NCBI GenBank assembly: GCA_006176705.1
Contig: QRFJ01003044.1
Coordinates: 62,001-126,000, forward strand
Length of the DNA stretch: 64,000 bases
Direction: 5' to 3'
DNA from: Cocos nucifera
Lineage: Eukaryota > Streptophyta > Magnoliopsida > Arecales > Arecaceae
The notes beneath the pieces were generated by a model. That model ran no database searches, was not told where the DNA came from, and worked only from the letters and a program-made list of their open reading frames with translations. A program made the position numbers and the translations under genes. Positions 58,565 to 64,000 of the stretch are shown one piece after another (position 1 is the stretch's first letter; the number at the start of each line of letters is the position of its first letter).

Positions 58565-59257
58565 TTTCTCTACATCCTCTGAAATAGTACCTAAGTACCT
58601 TTCAGGAGGACGAAAAATCTTTTTCGATCTATGAGATGGAGGAGGTAGTGTATGGATTGGCTTAACCTAATTTGGTTCCATTTGGTCATTAGCTCGTTGC
58701 TCTTGTGAGACTTTCTCATCGAGCTTGATCTGCTTTCCAATGCCGCTATCTTGAATAAACTATTTTTCAAGAAAGATGGCATGTCGACTCACAATCACAT
58801 TGTGATCTTCTGGAATGTAGAAATAATATCCTTATGACTCTTTAAGATATTCTATGAATCGAGCTCTAAAGGACCTAAAGTCTAACTTATCCGCTTGTTG
58901 TCTTTTGACATGAGTCGGACAACTTCAAATTTTAAGATGACTCAGACTTGGTTTCTTACCATGCCATATTTCATACGGTGTGGTAGGAATGGTTTTAGAA
59001 GGAACCCTATTCAGTAAGTATATCGCAGTTAACAAACAGTATCCCCAAAGAAAATCAGGAAGGTCTGTAAAGCTCATCATGGATCGAACCATATCAAATA
59101 GGGTCCGTTTTCTCCGTTCTGAAATCCCATTGAGTTGAGGTGTTCCTGGTGGAGTCTATTGAGAGACTATGCCATTTTCTTTGAGATAGTTCAGGAATTT
59201 CCGACTAAGGTATTCACCTCCTCGATCTGATTGAAGAACCTTAATGGGTTTTCCAAT
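58565..59257 (-). pseudogene. Copia-2 integrase C-terminal part, frameshifted
   Basis: Homologous to 16701-17440 of Copia-1. The text at 59150-59100 reads WNGVVSQ/ GISERRK-type pieces (ERTPQQNGVVERKNRTL region in relatives) in several frames. 58782-58591 is the linker MPSFLKNSLFKIAALESR. Stops and shifts separate it from both neighbours. Confidence 0.7.
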
Positions 59258-60076
59258 TTATTTTTCTACTTCATGTCTGAATTTTTTGAACTTTTCAAAT
59301 GCTTCAGACTTGTGTCTCATAAGATATACATACCCATACCTTGATAAATCATCGATAAAGATTATGAAGTAGACAAAGTTGCCTCTAGCCGGCACATCAA
59401 ATGGGCCGCACACATCTGTATGTACTAAGACAAGAAGATCCGTGGCCCTTTCCCCATGTCCTACAAAAGAGAGCTTAGTCATTTTGTCGTGAAGATAGAA
59501 TTCATAAATTGGATATGACTCGAAAGTTAATGGACTCAATAGCCCAGTTTTCTTCAATTTGTTAACCCTATCTTCTGCTATATGATTTAATCTTAGGTGC
59601 CATAGATACCTATCATTAGGACTATCCTTAGGATGTTTTGATTTTATGGCATTCATATTTTGCTCGAAGTTAAAAATAGATACATCAACATGTAACTGAT
59701 AAAGACCGTTAATAAGAAAATCATTTGCAATTTTATTTCTTTCATAAAGAATGTTACAATGGTCCTTAAGAAAACTAATTACATAGCCTTCTAATGTAAG
59801 GCACGAAACAGAAATCAAATTCCTGCTTGCTGCAGGCACATAATAACAGTCTTTTAATACTAAGTCTAAACCAGATGGTAGTCGAAGAGAATATGTTTCC
59901 ATGACCATGACAGCAACTCTTGCTCCATTTTCGATGTATAGGATCATCTCACCATCCCCCAGCCTTCTGCTGTCCTTAAGACCCTGCATAGAAGTGCACA
60001 AGTGAGCACTGGAATCAGAGTCAAGCACCCAACTGGATGTAGAAGAAATCGTAAGGTTCGACTCAATAACGAGCAT
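59258..60076 (-). pseudogene. Copia-2 protease, GAG-pre-integrase and integrase N-terminus, open 272-codon frame
   Basis: The protease comes first: SSTSSWVLDSDSSAHLC (residues about 10-26), where the D-S-G catalytic motif reads D-S-D. Then CYYVPAASRNLISVSCL (about 72-88), the flap-to-linker segment; GAG-pre-integrase YLWHLRLNHIAEDRVNKL (about 154-171) with the zinc His pair; a partner Cys is lost in PIYEFYLHDKM (relatives CESCLQGKM, as Copia-1 has at 17600). The integrase core follows: VHTDVCGPFDVPARGNFVYF (about 222-241) with the first DDE Asp, and DDLSRYGYVYLMRHKSEAF (about 246-264) with a second region. The frame stops at 59258 before the rest of the core. Confidence 0.9.
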
Positions 60077-60909
60077 ACCTCCAGAAGAACCTGCCTCCTT
60101 CTTTAGGGTGCTTAGGTAAATAGGGCAGTTCCGCTTTCAGTAGCCGTCATTGTTGCAATGGAAACATTTTCTTTTATCAGCGGCCTTCTTCTTCAGCTCT
60201 ATCTTTTTCTTCTTTCCTCCTTCCATCTTTTGCTTTTTAACAGACTTCTTCTTCTTTCCAAAAGACTTTCTCTTGGAAGAAGTCCGTTTCATAGCAAGTA
60301 CTGAGCCTTTAAAATCTTTCATGGAAAGCTCAGCAGTAACCAGCATGTTCATAAGTTCGGTAAGGAGTTTTGAAGTTTATGCATATGGTAGTTCATGATG
60401 AACTGCCCAAATGCATTAGTTAAGGATTGCAGAATTATGTCATTCTGCAGATCGAAGTCCAACCTCACTCCGAGCTTCTCAAGCTCTTCCAAGTCCTTGA
60501 TCATCATCAGACAATGATCTTAGACTGACTGCCCATCACGCATCTTAGCCTTGAACAGTCGTTTAGTGACTTGATACTTGGCTGCGCTACTCTGTTCACC
60601 AAACATCTCTTGTAGGTGAGCCAACATTTGACGAGCATTTCTGATATCTTCATGTTGGTGCTAAAGCTCATCAGACATTGAGCCCAACATGTAGTATCTG
60701 GCCTTATTATCTTCATCAGTCCACTTATCCAGAGACACTCTCTATTCAGTGGATGGACGAGCTGGTAAGGTGGGAGGGTCTTGGTCCAATACATGAGTTA
60801 ACTTCTCAAAATCCAAAATAATTTTGAAGTTTCAGAGCCAATCCTTATAATTTGATCCGATCAGTCTATGGGTGCCCAGGATTCGTGCTAGTGGGTTGGA
60901 TGCAGACAT
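60077..60909 (-). pseudogene. Copia-2 gag with CCHC knuckle, broken
   Basis: Start ATG at 60907-60909 (MSASNPLARILGTHRLIGSN), with a TGA at codon 26 in place of Trp or Arg. Core text: ARYYMLGSMSDEL (about 60710), MLAHLQEMFGEQSSAAKYQV (about 60625), KRLFKAKMRDGQSV, stop, and QNDIILQSLTNAFGQFIMNY (about 60450). A Lys-rich nucleocapsid segment (60352-60137) ends in the knuckle KCFHCNNDGY, stop, KRNCP: the knuckle His reads Tyr and the following Trp codon is TGA. The Gag polyprotein would package element RNA. Confidence 0.85.
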
Positions 60910-62763
60910 CTTCCTGTAGAGAGTCAAAGTTTCTAGTTAGATATTATAATTAAGACTTAACCAATTTGTTTAGAAATTTTATTTTTAAACAAATTAGCTC
61001 TCATTATTTTCTCGGATCCCTACACTTCCTCTGTACAGATGTGAAAATCTTCATGATTACTGATTTCTAGTGGATGGTGCGGTCCCACCGACTTACTCAT
61101 CACCTCACCTAACAGTTATTGGTGATGGGTTAGCCAATGGGTGAACAACTCTTGTTCAATAATTTTCTAATCATGGTGCACCCAAACTTGGTCTCTAATT
61201 CATGAATCTCACCATGTTCAGAATATTGATCCACTCCTTAGTTAAGTCAGACCCATATTTGCATAGATTGGATTCCTAATTGAGTCTCTCACCGTATCTG
61301 AAATATTAAGTCCAATTCATCCTCCAGCCCGTAGCATCCGATGCCTAATAGACATGGTTGCATCTTTTCGGTGCAACTGAGCCACTGTAACCAGCCGTGA
61401 ACAATCAATCCCGGGAAGGACCCACACATCTACAATGGTGGAAGGCCTTAGACTTAATCTTTTCTTAGAAAGATTTGATTTAGGTCTCATTAAACTAGAC
61501 TTGACATAGTCATAACTATTATGACTAACCTAGTGGCATGGGTTAGCTCGGATTATTGACCACCTCAGATCAGAACTGAGTCAACAAACATGGCCAGGTA
61601 AGTGAGACCGATGGAAGGGATATGCCATTAACTCGATAAGAATGCATTCAAGTCGAGTAGCTCTCAATTAAAAATCAGTCGGTCGTATCTGCCAAACTTA
61701 TCTTAGACATCAAATTGTTGAGACAGAACCAATCAGATTAGCCTACAATCCAGACTAACCATTGAGCCTAATTAGGTCTTAGCTTGATCGATCACTCAGG
61801 TGACTCGATCTTGACCCAGACTTAATCCTATTAGGCTGGTCAATTTAAGCATTGTTGAGCCCATCTAACCAACTCTTGATTCGGTTTGATTAACCGCTAA
61901 ACCTAATTGAGATATCCAAGCCCAAACCCAGATTTATGAATATGTCTTAGATATGAAATTCTTAATTTTAGATCTAATTGATATTTCATAAATCTAATTC
62001 TTAATTAAGTTAGGGTTCTTAAACAACACATGTAAATAAGATCCTAGGGTTTTGAGATCTAGGATTTTGTAGAAAGTAAGCTTTCAATTTCTGATTAAGG
62101 ATGAATGTGCAGCACCCCTACACATCATAAGAACACTCCATCGAATGGAAGGAGAGGGTCTTTAAGCCCTACTTTGTTCTTATGATCGGACGGCCAAGGG
62201 AAACGTCTTAATCAGAAATATAACTAATCTACAAAAATAAATTAGATCTAAGCATATATCTCATATAAAAAATAGATCTAATTAAAACATGTTTTGTATA
62301 TATTACATATATCATGCATGTATGTTTTTTAGATCTAAATTATCTCATAATCATCTAAAAAATTAAATTTAAATTTGATCATATCAAATAAAATTTAATC
62401 TAGACCTATTTGCAGAACTATTCTACAACTAGTCTAAATATGTAACTATCATATCTCATATGAACAATTAATTTTATTTTATTTTTTATTTTTAGATTTG
62501 ATTATAATATTTATAATATCAAAAAATAAAAAATAAATAGATCTAAAAATTACTTTTAATCAAACAAAAATTGTGATCAAATTAGACTACACATAGAACA
62601 ATTCTATTCCTAATCTAATTATGTATCTCATACATATTAGATTTAAATTTATTTATTTTAATTTTTTAATTTTTTGATTTTAGATCTAATCACATCTCAT
62701 GTGATATCTAAAATTACTAATTAATCAGATTAAATCAGATCTAAAAAAATTTTATAAGAACCT
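60910..62763 (-). other. Copia-2 leader
   Basis: Non-coding leader homologous to 18999-20536 of Copia-1; it is about 300 bp longer, mainly in AT-rich text at 62240-62750. No domains. Confidence 0.65.
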
Positions 62764-62776
62764 GGCTCTGATACTA
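62764..62776 (-). promoter_or_regulatory. Copia-2 primer binding site, mutated
   Basis: Element strand TAGTATCAGAGCC: one change (G to A) from the tRNA-iMet site TGGTATCAGAGCC, two bases inside the 5' LTR. Confidence 0.85.
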
Positions 62777-62778
62777 GT

Positions 62779-64000
62779 TGAAGAAAAATTCTAATTTTTT
62801 GGATCAGGTTCGTTCAGATCTGATTGGATCGAGAGACATATTTCAAAAATTTTCTCTCAGATTTAGATCAGATTTGACACTTTTTCAGATCTGATTTATA
62901 ATATGATAATTAAAAAATAAAACTAAATTAATTCTGAATTAATTTTTACCTTGATCTTGGGTAATCTGATTACCCGTTGATGATCCTACGGAAGATCTAA
63001 GGTTCTGGATCTAGCCACGCAAGTACCTGACCTCTATCGGTATCCACTCTAACTGGATCTAGAAATCTTCTTCTTCTCTTTCTTTTCTCTAAAAATTAGA
63101 TCTGGATCTGATTTGGAGGATCTTCAAAACACCCTCTAAAGATCATCCGTCATCTCTGCAGTAGTGCTGCCTTCTTCCTTTTTTGTTAGCCTTTTTTGCC
63201 TGACTCTCACTAATATGAAGGACTCAACTTTCTTGGGCATGGAGAGGAGGGAGAGGGCTAGATGGTGGCATGGAAAAGGGAGAGGGATAGCCTTGGGGTG
63301 TGGGCTAAGATGAGCTCATTAAAAAGTGCACGCAGATAGGGTCTATTGATAGACTCTGCTGCGCCATGCAGTGCTGCATCATCCCGGTCAATCACGTTGC
63401 TTCGTGCAATCAGATCTAAATTTGATTGGTGGGATGACATCACCGGATCCAATAAGATGAGAGACCCATAGGTTCATTCTTAGATGGTGCCTAAGACTAG
63501 TCAAAGTAGATACCTAAGGGCCACCTAAGTAGAAACCAAGAAGCAACCTGAAGTCCCATCCGTATGGGAGTCTAGCATTCCTATCCATGGGCTTCTTTCC
63601 AATTTTCAGAGAGGGGACAAGCCCCTATCTGCTCTCCAATAAGTGCATGACACATGGGCAGATGTCCAAGGGTCAAAGATCAACATTTGACCAAGTCAAA
63701 GTACAAGAATTAATAGGTAATGAAAATTGGCAGGTGTTGTCTCAAATTTATCTCATAAATTAAGATAATTCTTTTCTGACTTGGATAAGCTTCAACCAGA
63801 CTAGGTAAAGATACCTGAGTGAGTACAAACTCATTTGGCTCAGTCGAGACAACTTTTATGATAGAAAAAAGGAGAACGTTAGGCTCAATCGTGTGCTAGC
63901 ACGATTTTCTTGAACCTAATTAAATCTTATTCAAAATCAATTGAACTGGGTTAGTCCAATTGATGATATTCAGATCCAAACCCTTGTTTGTGTGATCCAG
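62779..64000 (-). repeat. Copia-2 5' LTR, cut by window end
   Basis: Starts TGAAGAAAAATTC (plus) and aligns with 54592 onward, e.g. GATCAGGTTCGTTCAGATCT at 62801 and 54616. The first about 1.2 kb of an expected 2.36 kb is present. Confidence 0.9.

Larger units (their letters stand above)
54592..64000 (-). mobile_element. Copia-2: copia retrotransposon, minus strand, continues beyond window
   Basis: 3' LTR 54592-56947, internal 56948-62778, 5' LTR from 62779 to past 64000. Same family as Copia-1, with longer surviving frames (348 and 272 codons). It inserted in the RT of Copia-4; the candidate target duplication CCTTT (54587-54591) cannot be checked because the other end lies outside the window. 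Confidence 0.9.

Noticed and set aside
1..64000. tRNA or rRNA genes
   Set aside because: The only tRNA-like matches are 12-13-base retrotransposon primer sites next to LTR ends; no cloverleaf was found by eye. A tRNA scan would settle it.
1..64000. A novel multi-gene system
   Set aside because: Every recognisable coding block belongs to copia, gypsy or CACTA families and is broken; nothing supports a cooperating set of intact genes.

Overview
This is nuclear plant DNA built almost entirely from dead, nested transposable elements; I found no intact host gene. The evidence is strong AT-richness, many LTR retrotransposon remains primed by initiator tRNA-Met (copia) or a tRNA-Asp-like site (gypsy), CACTA (En/Spm) transposase relics with introns, and no compact gene arrays. 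Family style suggests a monocot, possibly a palm, but that is an impression I cannot test here. Every pol or transposase reading frame is broken by stops or frameshifts.

Layout. (1) 1-8468: a copia LTR (minus, cut by the window start) lies in the 3' end of a SIRE-like copia element (plus, 1794 to about 4268), which itself lies in a CACTA element (plus). The CACTA transposase tail (DUF4218/DUF4216), its second gene (Ptta/En/Spm family) and its subterminal repeats run to a terminal inverted repeat ending near 8467. (2) 8745-10400: a foldback element with long inverted arms and arrays of about 41-bp palindromic units. (3) 10440-25424: a decayed gypsy element (minus) whose leader was split by a complete copia element (Copia-1, 12836-22822, minus) with matching 5-bp target duplications (AGTGC). 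An LTR-like insert also sits in its gag. (4) 25425-31300: a copia RT/RNase H fragment (plus), an AT-rich subterminal-type repeat field, a GC-rich minisatellite, and an LTR-like block. (5) 31590-36713: a second CACTA element on the minus strand (transposase-associated domain, TNP2, DUF4216, Ptta). (6) 38095-44884: a copia solo LTR (duplication TTAAT) split by a short complete gypsy element (38687-43222, duplication AAGCC). (7) 45590-46291: a third kind of subterminal repeat, ending in a CACTA-like terminus. (8) 47110-53155: a gypsy gag plus 5' LTR (minus), abutting the end of a plus-strand copia 5' LTR with leader. (9) 53157-64000: a minus-strand copia RT/RNase H and LTR fragment, interrupted by Copia-2 (54592 to beyond 64000), a relative of Copia-1 with the longest surviving frames.

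The 'genes' therefore work together only as remnants of retrotransposon polyproteins (gag-protease-integrase-RT-RNase H) and of CACTA transposition genes. The most useful results are the target-site duplications, which fix the insertion order, and several unusual repeat structures: 31-bp hairpin repeats in an LTR, the foldback element, the GC-rich minisatellite, and three unlike subterminal arrays.
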